IMG/VR virus record: IMGVR_UViG_3300036852_000461
Location: 1 to 55,787 of that record
DNA length: 55,787 nucleotides
Strand: one strand, 5' to 3'
Origin: a virus
Made by a program: the position numbers and the translations under genes. Positions 21,669 through 30,486 of this stretch are shown here, one piece after another. Position 1 is the first letter of the stretch; the number at the start of each line of letters is the position of its first letter. The notes below the pieces were generated by a model. The model made no database searches. It was given only the letters and a program-made list of their open reading frames with translations, and had not been told where the DNA came from.

Positions 21669-22989
21669 ACGTCTCGCGGATCTCGACACCGACGACCGTC
21701 ACGCCGTCCTAGAGTTGCTCGACCCCGACGACCGGGAGGCGCTCTTGCGCGACTGGTCGTTCTGGGCGCGCCCCGAACAGCTCCTGCCGGATGACTTCGA
21801 GACGATCTGGCTCGGGGGCGGCCGCGGCTCAGGCAAGACGCGAGCCGGGGCAGAGGGCGCGGCCCAGCTTGCGCGCCAACACCCAGACGTCGACGGTGCC
21901 GTCGTCGCTCCGACGTTCCAGGCGGATGCGCTGCGCAAGTGCGTGGAGGGCGAGAGCGGCTTGCTGCGCGCGCTCGGTGGTGTAGGTGGTCCGCATGTCC
22001 GTGCGTTCAACCGTTCCGAGGGCGTTATCTACCTCCGCAGCGGTGCGTCGATCTTCGCGACGGGTTCGGACAATGGTGCCGTCCGGGTGCAAGGCGAGAA
22101 CCTCGGCTGGTGTTGGGTGGACGAGCCCGGCTTGTGGAAACGCACCACTTGGAAGCTCGCTTGGGAGGAATCGATCCAGTTCGCGGTGCGTCGGGCGCCG
22201 GCGAAGAAGATCGTGACGGGCACCCCGAAGGCTGGCCATCCGCTCGTGAAGCTACTCGACGAGGATCCGACCGTGGTGAAGGTCCGGATGCGTACAGCCG
22301 ACAACTTCGCGAACCTCGACACCGATTGGGTGACCAAGATCATCGCGAAGTACGACGGCACGCGTCTGGGCGCGCAGGAACTTGACGGCGTCCTGATCCC
22401 CGAAGTCGAGGGCGCGCTATGGCTGTGGGTGTGGATCGAGCGCAACCGCTGGAAGCTCGCCGCTCCCCCGCCCCTGCTGCGTGTCGTGGTTGGGTGCGAC
22501 CCCTCTGGTGGTGCCAACGAGATCGGCATCGTGGGAGCCGGGCGCATCATCTCGCCGTGTCCGTGTGGGGGCGAGGATGAGCACGGCGCGCACTTCGCGG
22601 TGCTGGACGACCGCTCGCTCGTGGCTTCGCCGGAACGCTGGGGGCGCACGACGATCGACCTCTACGACGAGCTCGAGGGAGACCGCGTCATCGCGGAGCG
22701 CAACTTCGGTGGGGACATGGTCGAGTCCACGATCAGGGTGGCCGACCCGACTGTTCCGGTGAAGGTCATCACCGCTTCGAGGGGCAAGACCCAACGCGCC
22801 GAGCCCATCTCGGCCCTGTACGAACAGAACCGGGTTCACCACGTCGGCGTCTTCGCCGAGCTTGAGACGGAGTACACCTCGTGGGTGCCGGGCGACGACT
22901 GGTCGCCCAACAGACTCGACGCCGGCGTCTGGGCCCTGACCGAGCTGCTCGGCCCGCAGAGCAAGATGCCCCGCTACCGCGTGCGCTGA
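21652..22989 (+). CDS. terL: Terminase large subunit
   Basis: A 445-residue packaging motor. The ATPase domain has Walker A GGGRGSGKT near 54-62, the adjacent VVAPTFQADALR strand, Walker B WCWVDEPG near 152-159 and the coupling region VTGTPKAG. The nuclease domain has VGCDPSGG near 280 and the closing acidic residue in RLDAGVWAL near 422. An insert CPCGGEDEHG (two Cys) lies in the nuclease domain. GTG at 21652 gives the normal N-terminus (SLAERLADLDTDDRHAVLEL). Family length is normal. Confidence 0.95.
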   Translation: MPSLAERLADLDTDDRHAVLELLDPDDREALLRDWSFWARPEQLLPDDFETIWLGGGRGSGKTRAGAEGAAQLARQHPDVDGAVVAPTFQADALRKCVEGESGLLRALGGVGGPHVRAFNRSEGVIYLRSGASIFATGSDNGAVRVQGENLGWCWVDEPGLWKRTTWKLAWEESIQFAVRRAPAKKIVTGTPKAGHPLVKLLDEDPTVVKVRMRTADNFANLDTDWVTKIIAKYDGTRLGAQELDGVLIPEVEGALWLWVWIERNRWKLAAPPPLLRVVVGCDPSGGANEIGIVGAGRIISPCPCGGEDEHGAHFAVLDDRSLVASPERWGRTTIDLYDELEGDRVIAERNFGGDMVESTIRVADPTVPVKVITASRGKTQRAEPISALYEQNRVHHVGVFAELETEYTSWVPGDDWSPNRLDAGVWALTELLGPQSKMPRYRVR

Positions 22990-23062
22990 TTCGTTCCCAC
23001 CGTCCCGGCGCGGGGGTACGCTCGTCGCGACCGGATGTCAACGAACTGCGAGGCGGTAGCAG

Positions 23063-23230
23063 GTGGCTGAGCGCTACGCGCGCGTCATCACGTGGGTGCA
23101 GATCGTCTGCGCTGCGGCGACTGTCGTCTCGTCGGCGCTGGCTGGTTTCCTCATCTCGCCGGCGGGCGGCTTCCTCGGCATCGCCACATCGAGCTTCGCG
23201 CTGTTCCTCGTGGCGGTCGTCTACGCGTGA
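23063..23230 (+). CDS. 55-residue membrane protein before portal
   Basis: A short gene, GTG at 23063. Two hydrophobic segments (about 12-31 and 36-54), separated by SPAGG, give a small two-pass membrane protein. Its TGA overlaps the portal GTG. The 73-bp gap upstream (22990-23062) contains TACGCT at 23027-23032 but no matching -35. Confidence 0.55.
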   Translation: MAERYARVITWVQIVCAAATVVSSALAGFLISPAGGFLGIATSSFALFLVAVVYA

Positions 23231-25416
23231 GCCTGCTGCCGGCGCTGCGCTCTGCAGCTGAGCCTGAGACCAAGGCGGCGACGTCGAGCACGCCGTTTCT
23301 TCCCCAGAGCCGCCAGGGCCGTCCTTACCGCGACGACTGGGACATCGAGCGAGCGATCCGCGACGGCTACAAGCGCATCACGTGGGTGTTCCGGGCCGTG
23401 CACATCCGAGCGACCAAGAGCGCGGGGCTGCCCCTGGTCATGCGCAAGGATGATCCCGAGACCGGCGACGAGGTCCCGCACAACTTGCTGCCGCTGCTCA
23501 ACGCCTATCCGAACGACGAGGAGTCGGCCTACGTCTTCCGCTACCGTCTGTCGGCACAGGTCGACCTCAACCGCCGCGGAGCGTTCGTGGAGATCCAGCG
23601 CGCGCGTCTGGGAAGCGACGCTGTGGCGCTGCGGCTGCTGCCGTCCACGACCGTGCCCGTCCCGGGAACCGGCGGTGCGTTCCTCGATCGCTTCGAGGTG
23701 ATGCTCGAGGGTCGCAAGGTCAAAGAGCTGGCACCCTCCGATGTCGTGTGGGTCCGCCATCCGCATCCGACCGACCCGTACGGCGGGATGACGCCGCTCG
23801 AGGCCGCCGGCATCGCCGTGGACAGCGAGTGGCTGGCCAAGCTCTTTCAGCGGTCGTTCATGCAGAACAACGCTGCGCTCGGAAAGCTCGTGCTCGTCGC
23901 CGGCGCCGAGAACATCCAGGAGTTGCAGGCGCGCTTCGACGCGCGCAGCGGCCCCGCTCAGTCCGGACGAACGGTCGTGCTCGAAGCCTCGGCCATGGAC
24001 GACGACGGTCCGACCGGGAAACTCGGTGGCGTGAACGTCATCGACATGTCGGCCTCCCCGAGGGAAGCCTCGTTCATCGAGATGCGCAAGTACACCAAGG
24101 AAGAGATCTTCGGTGCCTACGGCGTGGCCATCTCGATCGGTGTAGCCAACGCGGCAGATAGAACGTTCGACAACGCCGGGGTTGAAGAACTCGGCTTCTG
24201 GCGACACACGATGATCGACCACTGTCGCCTGCTCGACCGGCCGTGGGACCGCATCGACGGCGACCCGTCCACGTTCCTCGCCCACGACTTCTCCTCGGTG
24301 TGGGTGCTGCAGCGCGACGAGGTCGAGCGTGAGAACCATTTGCTCGAACAGGTCAAGGAACGAGTGCTTGTGCCCGATGAGTTCCGTAAGGAGGTTGGTC
24401 GCGAGCCGTTCGCGCAAGGCGGCGACGTCGCCCTCGCCTCTATCACCCTCTACCCCGTCGCCTCCATCACCCCGGACGCCATCGGCGCGTCGACGTCGGG
24501 TGCGAAGTCGGCCTCAGCGGACAGCGACCTGGTGACGTGGGGTCCGTTCCGCGTCGATGCCAAGCGGCTGTCGTCACGTCGCGCGGAGCGCCTGCGGCAG
24601 ATCACCTCGTGGGAGAAGCAGGCCAAGCGCATCACCGTGCGCTTCTTCGATCGCCAGGAGCGCACGGTCGTCGAGAAGCTTCGTGGCCGCAAGGCGCGCG
24701 AGGGCACACGGCATTGGCGCATCGACGGAGCCGAGCCCAAGGTGCCCGCGATCGTCGGCGGTGACGGCACGAAGGTCATCGCGGTCGATGACATCTTCGA
24801 CATCGACCGTTGGAACGAGCAGCTCGTGGCCGATCTCGGCGGCGTGGTGCAGTCGGTCGTCGAGCACTTCGGCGAGGACGCCTACGACGCCATCACCTCG
24901 GCCAAGACGGCCGTGGCCACCGAGACCAAGGCGGAGGGCGGGTTCGATCCGTCTTCGCGCGCCGTCACGCAGTTCATCCTGAACCGGCAGAACAAGATCA
25001 CCGGTGTGAACGACACCACCTACGCCGCCATCGTCGACGCGCTGGCCGAAGGGGAAGCGGCGGGCGCGACGATCGACGGACTGGCCGATCTCGTCACGGC
25101 GGTGTTCGACCAGGCCCGCGGGTATCGGGCCGAGACGATCGCGCGCACGGAGGTCGTGAGCGCAGCCAATGCGGGTGCGAAGGAAGGCGCCGTGCAGTCG
25201 GGAGTCGTCGAGACGCAGTCGTGGCTTGCGACCGAGGACGAGCGCACGCGCGAGACACACGCCGAGGCCGACGGGCAGACGGTCGGCTTGGACGAGACGT
25301 TCACGGTGGGCGATGCGGAACTCGCCTACCCCGGTGATCCGGACGGGCCGCCCGAGGAGACCATCGCATGTAGGTGCTCAATCACTTTTGGAACAGACGA
25401 AGGGCCGATTCTCTAA
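23227..25416 (+). CDS. Portal protein fused to MuF-like head morphogenesis domain
   Basis: A 729-residue protein. Residues about 30-400 are an HK97-type portal: RAIRDGYKRITWVFRAVHIR, VWVRHPHPTDPYGGMTPLEA, EWLAKLFQRSFMQNNAALGK, FGAYGVAISIGVANAADRTF. Residues about 430-725 are a MuF/SPP1-gp7-like domain: FRVDAKRLSSRRAERLRQIT, YRAETIARTEVVSAANAGAK, and the closing AELAYPGDPDGPPEETIACRC. Portals form the dodecameric DNA gate; MuF proteins sit beside them inside the head. After the CRC motif the present end (SITFGTDEGPIL) seems to have been supplied by the nuclease insertion; a better original end lies at 25947-25985. Confidence 0.9.
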   Translation: MSLLPALRSAAEPETKAATSSTPFLPQSRQGRPYRDDWDIERAIRDGYKRITWVFRAVHIRATKSAGLPLVMRKDDPETGDEVPHNLLPLLNAYPNDEESAYVFRYRLSAQVDLNRRGAFVEIQRARLGSDAVALRLLPSTTVPVPGTGGAFLDRFEVMLEGRKVKELAPSDVVWVRHPHPTDPYGGMTPLEAAGIAVDSEWLAKLFQRSFMQNNAALGKLVLVAGAENIQELQARFDARSGPAQSGRTVVLEASAMDDDGPTGKLGGVNVIDMSASPREASFIEMRKYTKEEIFGAYGVAISIGVANAADRTFDNAGVEELGFWRHTMIDHCRLLDRPWDRIDGDPSTFLAHDFSSVWVLQRDEVERENHLLEQVKERVLVPDEFRKEVGREPFAQGGDVALASITLYPVASITPDAIGASTSGAKSASADSDLVTWGPFRVDAKRLSSRRAERLRQITSWEKQAKRITVRFFDRQERTVVEKLRGRKAREGTRHWRIDGAEPKVPAIVGGDGTKVIAVDDIFDIDRWNEQLVADLGGVVQSVVEHFGEDAYDAITSAKTAVATETKAEGGFDPSSRAVTQFILNRQNKITGVNDTTYAAIVDALAEGEAAGATIDGLADLVTAVFDQARGYRAETIARTEVVSAANAGAKEGAVQSGVVETQSWLATEDERTRETHAEADGQTVGLDETFTVGDAELAYPGDPDGPPEETIACRCSITFGTDEGPIL

Positions 25417-25910
25417 TGACCGCGCGCAGGGTGGTCGAGAGGGAAGGCTTCGAACGACTGTGGTTTGGTTCCCTGCCCACGACGGTTCAGCACTCTGGTC
25501 TGAGCCCAGCGCCGCAGTTGCTCTTCGTAGATGACGTCATCGATTGCAAGTTTTCCCCCCTTCGATTGACGAGGAAAGCTCACAACTATTTCGGCGAGTT
25601 CTCGCTTGAGCACGAGGTATGGGATAAGAGGCTCAAGCAGCCGCCGAGCTTGATCTCCGACCACTTGCCATCGGTGCACCAGCGACCACTCAGGCTTTCC
25701 TGCACTCTTGGCGCGGTAAGTAATACCGAGGCCGGTCACGTCGCGGAGGAACCCGATCAGACCCGCGTGGCTGTTCGTGACCATCACGAGTCCACGCATG
25801 CCCCACTCGCGGCCCTGGCCCTTTGTTCCTCGACCCTTCGTGCGCTGAATCGTGATGACGCCTTCACCATCAATCATCGCTGCTACGTAAGCGCAAGTGA
25901 CGGGCTTCAT
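25413..25910 (-). CDS. LAGLIDADG homing endonuclease, antisense
   Basis: A 165-residue protein on the minus strand inside the head operon. The LAGLIDADG helix is TCAYVAAMIDGEGVITIQR near residues 5-22, followed by a typical single-motif layout: MVTNSHAGLIGFLRDVTG, RWQVVGDQARRLLEPLIPY and LVLKRELAEIVVSF. One-motif enzymes work as homodimers. The ATG at 25910 is preferred over 25970 because the motif then lies at the usual distance from the start. Its stop overlaps the portal stop tail to tail. It has separated the portal gene from its probable original 3' end. Confidence 0.85.
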   Translation of the reverse strand: MKPVTCAYVAAMIDGEGVITIQRTKGRGTKGQGREWGMRGLVMVTNSHAGLIGFLRDVTGLGITYRAKSAGKPEWSLVHRWQVVGDQARRLLEPLIPYLVLKRELAEIVVSFPRQSKGGKLAIDDVIYEEQLRRWAQTRVLNRRGQGTKPQSFEAFPLDHPARGH

Positions 25911-25946
25911 TGCAACAACGTACTGCTTGCCAGAGACACGCTTATC

Positions 25947-25985
25947 GTGTCGTTCTGGATGCTGATGCACGGAGCCATGCCGTGA
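25947..25985 (+). other. Displaced original 3' end of the portal-MuF gene
   Basis: An orphan reading segment (VSFWMLMHGAMP, stop) whose TGA overlaps the GTG of the next gene in the usual GTGA way. Such an overlap is expected only if an upstream gene once ended here. It would join directly to the CRC motif of the portal-MuF protein if the antisense LAGLIDADG insert were removed. Confidence 0.5.
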
Positions 25986-26167
25986 GCCCGCAACCGATGG
26001 TCGTCAAGGTCGGGACGCGTGTGGTCGGCTCGCAGTGGATGAAGCCGTCGCTGCTCGTGCTCCGCCTGGGCGCGTGGATGCTCTCGCGCGTGAACGTCGA
26101 GATCACCTGCGACGGCAAGGTCGTGCGTATAGCGCGTCCGCACGTGGCGGTCGAGCTCAAGCTTTAA
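25982..26167 (+). CDS. Small hypothetical protein
   Basis: A 61-residue basic, beta-rich protein (MVVKVGTRVVGSQWMKPSLL, VNVEITCDGKVVRIARP). GTG start overlaps the orphan portal end. Lies before the protease gene. Unassigned. Confidence 0.6.
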   Translation: MSPQPMVVKVGTRVVGSQWMKPSLLVLRLGAWMLSRVNVEITCDGKVVRIARPHVAVELKL

Positions 26168-26192
26168 GCTTTAGAAAGCGAGGAGGGTGAAC

Positions 26193-28772
26193 ATGGGCGG
26201 CACGAAGACGGCGGTCAAGGACGGGGACTACACCGCGCTCGAGGGCTTCGAGCGCAAGGTCGTATCGGTGACCGGCGTCAAGGTCCTGGACGACGCCAAG
26301 GGCATCGTCCAGGCCTACGTCGCGGGCATCGGCAACGTGGACGCGGGTGACGACATCATCGAGCCCGGCTTCTTCGAGTCCTCGCTCAACAAGCACCTGA
26401 AGAAGAACCCCAAGGGCGTCTATGCCCACATCTGGGAGCGGCCGGTCTCGAAGATGCTGGAGACGCGCACCGTTGCGGCCGGCTCGCCCGAGCTCCCGGA
26501 CCGGATCAAGGCGGCGGGCGCCGGCGGCCAGTACGTGAAGATGCAGTACATCCTCACCACCCAGGGCGGACGCGACGCGTTCGAAGAGGTCAAGTTCTTC
26601 GGCGATGAGCAGGAGTGGTGCGTCGACGAGGACACCGAAATCCTCACGACGCGCGGGTGGTTGCGATACGATGAGCTGACGACCGAGGACGAGGCGTACG
26701 TCCTGGACCCGCAGACCTTGACCGGTCGGTTCGAACCGGTTCAGGCCGTCAACGTATGGCCACGGAAGCGCCGGACCATGCGTCTGATCGAGACGGGTGG
26801 GCACTCATCGTTGACCACGCTCAATCACCGCTGGCTCGCTTGGCGGCGGGAGAAGAATCGCTACGCCGTCGCGTGGCGCACTACCGAGCAGTTGAACGCT
26901 GCGGCGGGTATCTTCCGCACGGCCCCGCGAGCCGATGTCGTGGACACGCCGAAGTGGTCGGATGCGTTCGTGGAGATCGTCGCGTGGTTCTTCACCGAGG
27001 GATGGCTGTCACGGGGCGCCGTCTACATTGGCCAATCGGAGAGGAAGAACCCGGCTCACGTGGCGGCGATCCGCGCGGCACTGACGTCTGAGTTCCCCGG
27101 CGGGTTCACCGAGCACGCTCGCAAGGACGATATGTCGCGGTTCTACCTGCGTGCCGATGCGTCCGAAGCGATCCGTGCTGTCACATCAAAGAACAAGGCC
27201 CCGAGCGCGGCGTTCCTGTGTTCGCTCACCCAAGCCCAACTCGTGCTCTTCATTGCTCGATGCATCGATGGCGACGGTCACCGTGGACACGGAGGTGTGT
27301 GCTTCTACCAGTCCGACGAGAACGCCTCAAAGATGTTCGAGATGGCCTGCGCCCTCGCTGGCGCGCCGACGAACAGCTACCCCGGCAAGGACTACGGCAA
27401 TCGGTTCGGTCGGGCACCATTCGTGACGCGATTGCTGAAATCCTCGGTCGCCAAGCCGCTGGACGCGATCCGGGTGAAGACGTACAACGACAAGCCGCGC
27501 CGGACGCCCGCGACGGACGAGCTTGTGGAGCACGTCGGCATTGTCTGGTGCCCGACTACGCCGTCAGGTACATGGCTCGCACGACGTCGCGGAACCGTCT
27601 ACTTCACGGGCAACTCTGTCGGGTACGTGCCCATCGGCGCCTACCGCGACAAAGAAGGCAAGCGTCACCTGCCCGAGAGCGAGTGGTACGAGTGGTCGCA
27701 GGTACTGTTCGGGATGAACCCGATCACCGCGACCATCGGCGTCAAGGCCCTGGCCGAGCAGGCCAACCTCTCGTTCGAAGCGGCTCTGGAGCGCCTGCGC
27801 AAGATGGCCGCCGACGAGACCAACGGCGAGAAGGTCCGCGCGATGATCGCCGAGCTCGGCTCGGTCGACTCCAAGGCGGCCATCGCCCGGCACAAGACGG
27901 CGACCTCCGATGACGCGTGGGACGGTCCGGCCAACGAGGCGCGCCTGTCCAACGACGCCGGGGCCGCCACCTTCCGCAAGGCGTTCGCCTGGGTTGATTC
28001 GGACAAGGATGCCGACACCAAGGCGGCGTATCGATTCGTCCATCATGAAGTCGACTCCGATGGCAAGGTGGGAGCGGCCAACGTGAAGGCGTGTACGACG
28101 GGCGTCGGCGTGCTGAACGGTGGCCGCGGCGGTACGACCATCCCCGACGACGACGTCGAGGGCGTCTACCGCCATCTGGCCGGCCACATCACCGACTCGG
28201 GCGCAGAGCCTCCGGAGCTGAAGACCTCGGGCGACGGCGAAACGAAGACGAACGAGACGGAGACCAAGCAACTCGCCGGCTCCATTGAGGAGCGCCTCGT
28301 GGCGATCTCCGATGCGATCGACGCGTGGGTGAACGACACCTACCCGGCCGAGGCAGAGACGAACGAGCGCTCGGTCTACGGGTGGTCGGTCGCCACGTGG
28401 GACGCTCACGTCGTGGCGTGCGTCGTCGACTACGGAGCCGAGACGGCCGCCGAGCGCCGCCGGTTCTTCGACTTCCCCTATGTCGTTCAGACCGACGGGA
28501 CGGTCGTCCTCGGTGCGCCGACTGAGGTGCAGCTCGAAACCGTCGTGACACCGAAGTCGTTGGTGGCCGCGCTCGAATGCAAGGAAGGCCGGCGCCATTC
28601 GGCCAAGGACACCGAGGCGCTACAGAGCATCCACGACGCCGCGGTGGTGCTCGGTGCTGCATGCGGTGCCGAGGACGAGAAGGTCGTCACGGCCGATGAG
28701 TTGACCGGCAAGTCGTTCATCCCGGTGAGCGCGTTCATGGAGCTGGAGTTGGCCCGCGCGCGCTTGCAGTGA
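26193..28772 (+). CDS. Prohead protease with an intein
   Basis: An 859-residue precursor; 527 residues after splicing. AGGAGG at 26181-26186 fixes the ATG. Extein N-part: VAGIGNVDAGDDIIEPGFFE, then GVYAHIWERP with the probable catalytic His near 79, and YILTTQGGRDAFEEVKFFGD. The intein covers residues 143-474. Rejoined, the sequence reads DEQEW-SVGYVPIG, the conserved serine motif of phage (S78-like) prohead proteases. The C-terminal extein is long (about 385 residues), with a helical region and a separate domain with AFAWVDSDKDADTKAAYRFV and GRGGTTIPDDDVEGVYRHLA. The enzyme trims the capsid scaffold during maturation; capsid gene follows. Confidence 0.9.
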   Translation: MGGTKTAVKDGDYTALEGFERKVVSVTGVKVLDDAKGIVQAYVAGIGNVDAGDDIIEPGFFESSLNKHLKKNPKGVYAHIWERPVSKMLETRTVAAGSPELPDRIKAAGAGGQYVKMQYILTTQGGRDAFEEVKFFGDEQEWCVDEDTEILTTRGWLRYDELTTEDEAYVLDPQTLTGRFEPVQAVNVWPRKRRTMRLIETGGHSSLTTLNHRWLAWRREKNRYAVAWRTTEQLNAAAGIFRTAPRADVVDTPKWSDAFVEIVAWFFTEGWLSRGAVYIGQSERKNPAHVAAIRAALTSEFPGGFTEHARKDDMSRFYLRADASEAIRAVTSKNKAPSAAFLCSLTQAQLVLFIARCIDGDGHRGHGGVCFYQSDENASKMFEMACALAGAPTNSYPGKDYGNRFGRAPFVTRLLKSSVAKPLDAIRVKTYNDKPRRTPATDELVEHVGIVWCPTTPSGTWLARRRGTVYFTGNSVGYVPIGAYRDKEGKRHLPESEWYEWSQVLFGMNPITATIGVKALAEQANLSFEAALERLRKMAADETNGEKVRAMIAELGSVDSKAAIARHKTATSDDAWDGPANEARLSNDAGAATFRKAFAWVDSDKDADTKAAYRFVHHEVDSDGKVGAANVKACTTGVGVLNGGRGGTTIPDDDVEGVYRHLAGHITDSGAEPPELKTSGDGETKTNETETKQLAGSIEERLVAISDAIDAWVNDTYPAEAETNERSVYGWSVATWDAHVVACVVDYGAETAAERRRFFDFPYVVQTDGTVVLGAPTEVQLETVVTPKSLVAALECKEGRRHSAKDTEALQSIHDAAVVLGAACGAEDEKVVTADELTGKSFIPVSAFMELELARARLQ
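26619..27614 (+). mobile_element. Intein with LAGLIDADG endonuclease domain (332 residues)
   Basis: Starts with Cys (CVDEDTEILTTRGWLRYDEL, block A), has block B with TTLNH, LAGLIDADG-type helices at FVEIVAWFFTEGWL and LFIARCIDGDGHRG, block F-like IVWCPTTPSGTWLARRRG and ends TVYFTGN before extein Ser. The penultimate residue is Gly rather than the common His. All parts for splicing and homing are present, so it is a full-length class 1 type intein. Confidence 0.9.
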
Positions 28773-28784
28773 GCGGGCGAACCG

Positions 28785-28813
28785 TTGACCGTTCCAGCCA
28801 GCGCTGTTAGCGT
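28785..28813 (+). promoter_or_regulatory. Late promoter A (capsid)
   Basis: TTGACC at 28785-28790, 17-bp spacer, TAGCGT at 28808-28813. Same geometry as promoters B, C and D, each followed by the same leader. Confidence 0.7.
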
Positions 28814-28836
28814 CGGCACGTAACGCACGAGCCCGC

Positions 28837-28898
28837 CCGCGGGTGCTGACCCGTGGAGGCGACGTGATCCACGTCGTTTCCTCAGGAGGTCAGCAACG
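28837..28898 (+). ncRNA. Structured 5' leader, copy A (capsid)
   Basis: First hairpin: CCGCGGGT (28837-28844), loop GCTG, ACCCGTGG (28849-28856). Conserved joiner GGAGGCGACG. Second hairpin CGACGTG (28860-28866), loop ATC, CACGTCG (28870-28876). Shine-Dalgarno AGGAGGT at 28884-28890. GCTGACC (28845-28851) is complementary to GGTCAGC (28888-28894), which overlaps that site, so the two folds compete. RNA structure is inferred from sequence. Confidence 0.65.
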
Positions 28899-30398
28899 AT
28901 GCGCATCCTCTCCAAGCTCTGGGAGCTGTGGCTGTGGCTCCGACTCCTCACCGGCGCGGCCGTCGCTCCCCCGGCTGGCGGTCTCGCCGCAAGCTTCCGT
29001 CCGATCGGCGGCGGTGAATCCGATGCCGCGATCAAGGAACGCCTCAAGGAACTGAAGGTCGCCGCCAAGACGGCCCTGGACGCAGCCACCGAGGCGGGAC
29101 TCAACGCATCGGCGAAAACGATCGAGGTCGAAGCTCCCGACGGTTCAAAGGTCGCGGCCATGGTCGTCGAGCCCGAGCACAAGGCGGCCTACGACACTGC
29201 GATGGGGCAGTTCAACGAGCTGCAGCCGGAGATCGAGAAGCTCGAGGCACTGCTGAAGGGCCACGAGTGGGGCAACCAGCCCGGCGCGCCGTCGGTCGCG
29301 CTGGACGCAGCCGCCATCGCGGAGATCATGAAGAACGCCGGCGGGCATTCGCGCGAACGCAAGACGCTCGGGCGGATGTTCGTCGAGTCCGAGGAGTACC
29401 AGGCGGCCAAGGCCGCCAACGTTCCGCACATGCAGAAGGCGTTCGAGTTCAAGGGGACGCTTCCCGATCCAATCCTGCGCAAGGACGTGTACTCGACGCT
29501 TCCCGGCGGAGATGCGCCGTGGCAGAGCTTCGGCTCGATCCAGACGGACCCGTTCGTCGAGTCGCCGCACCGCACCCAGCGCATCCGCGATCTGTTCGGC
29601 GTGCGCAATACCAGCTCGCCGCTCCTGCGGTACTTCCGGGTGCTCGGCTACCTGGCCGAGGGCGGGGCGACCAATGCCGCCTCGACGGTCGGCCAGCGCA
29701 ACGAGGCCAACGACGGCTTCCAGAGCAAGCCGCACACCAGCCTCAAGTTCGAGCCCAAGATCGCCAACGCGGCGCGCATCGCGCACTACGAGCTTGCGCA
29801 CCGCGACGCCCTGACCGACGAGCCGCAGCTGCGCGGCATCATCGACTCCGAGCTGCTGTACGGGCTGCAGATCGTCGAGGATGCGCAGATCCTGTACGGC
29901 ACGGGGACGGGCGACGACCTCGAGGGCATCCTCACCGTCGGCGGCGTGCAGGGCTTCGTGCTCGGCACCGACGGTCCGGCACCGTCGACCGACAACATCG
30001 CCGATGCCCTGCGGCGTTCGATGACGCTGGTGACGCTCGCGGAGTTCGAAGCCACGGGCGTCGTGATGCATCCGAGCGACCTCGAGAACCTCGAGCTGTT
30101 GCGCTCGGATGGTGATGAGCGGTTCTACCTGTTCGCCGCCACTATCCAGGCCGGAGGCGAGCCGCGCGTGTGGCGCGTGCCCGTCGTGCAGTCCCAGGCC
30201 ATCGTGGCCGGGACGGCCCTGGTCGGTGCGTTCGGGCTCGGGGCGCAACTGTACGACCTCGAGCAAGCGAACATCCGCATCTCCGACCAGCACGACAAGC
30301 TGTTCGTGGAAAACGGGATCGCCATCCTGGCTGAGGAAAGGCTGCTTGTAGCCACCAAGCGTCCGGAGGCCTTCGTCCTTTGCAGCAACCTCGCGTAG
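28899..30398 (+). CDS. HK97-type major capsid protein
   Basis: A 499-residue protein. Residues 40-160 are charged and helical (AIKERLKELKVAAKTALDAA, FNELQPEIEKLEALLKG), the scaffold-like delta region removed by the protease. The HK97 fold follows: FRVLGYLAEGGATNAASTVG, PKIANAARIAHYELAHRDAL, LRGIIDSELLYGLQIVEDAQ, ILYGTGTGDDLEGILTVGGV, VVMHPSDLENLELLR, VWRVPVVQSQAIVAGTALVG and LFVENGIAILAEERLLVATK. The first 30 residues are oddly hydrophobic (LWELWLWLRLLTGAAVAPP). It is the first gene after promoter and leader A, as expected for the most abundant virion protein. Confidence 0.93.
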   Translation: MRILSKLWELWLWLRLLTGAAVAPPAGGLAASFRPIGGGESDAAIKERLKELKVAAKTALDAATEAGLNASAKTIEVEAPDGSKVAAMVVEPEHKAAYDTAMGQFNELQPEIEKLEALLKGHEWGNQPGAPSVALDAAAIAEIMKNAGGHSRERKTLGRMFVESEEYQAAKAANVPHMQKAFEFKGTLPDPILRKDVYSTLPGGDAPWQSFGSIQTDPFVESPHRTQRIRDLFGVRNTSSPLLRYFRVLGYLAEGGATNAASTVGQRNEANDGFQSKPHTSLKFEPKIANAARIAHYELAHRDALTDEPQLRGIIDSELLYGLQIVEDAQILYGTGTGDDLEGILTVGGVQGFVLGTDGPAPSTDNIADALRRSMTLVTLAEFEATGVVMHPSDLENLELLRSDGDERFYLFAATIQAGGEPRVWRVPVVQSQAIVAGTALVGAFGLGAQLYDLEQANIRISDQHDKLFVENGIAILAEERLLVATKRPEAFVLCSNLA

Positions 30399-30443
30399 TT
30401 ACCTTGCGCGAGTAGCACTGCACCGTTCTACGAGATACACTGG

Positions 30444-30462
30444 CCCCCTCCAAGTGAGGGGG
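30444..30462 (+). terminator. GC hairpin after capsid gene
   Basis: CCCCCTC (30444-30450), loop CAAGT, GAGGGGG (30456-30462): a perfect 7-bp stem 45 bp after the capsid stop. There is no T-run, so it may be a transcription attenuator or mRNA-stabilising hairpin rather than a full terminator. Confidence 0.45.
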
Positions 30463-30486
30463 TCAGTCGTGTCCAGGGATAGATCG

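Noticed and set aside
23221-24417. Long open frame on the minus strand (about 398 codons)
   Set aside because: Antisense to the well-supported portal gene; GC-rich third positions leave such frames open by chance.
25374-25985. Plus-strand frame across the LAGLIDADG region
   Set aside because: It is mostly antisense to the homing endonuclease. Only its last 13 codons seem meaningful, as the displaced portal end.
25413-25985. Group I intron in the portal gene
   Set aside because: The nuclease is antisense, the portal frame has its own stop right at the insert, and I see no intron core elements; a free-standing insertion fits better.
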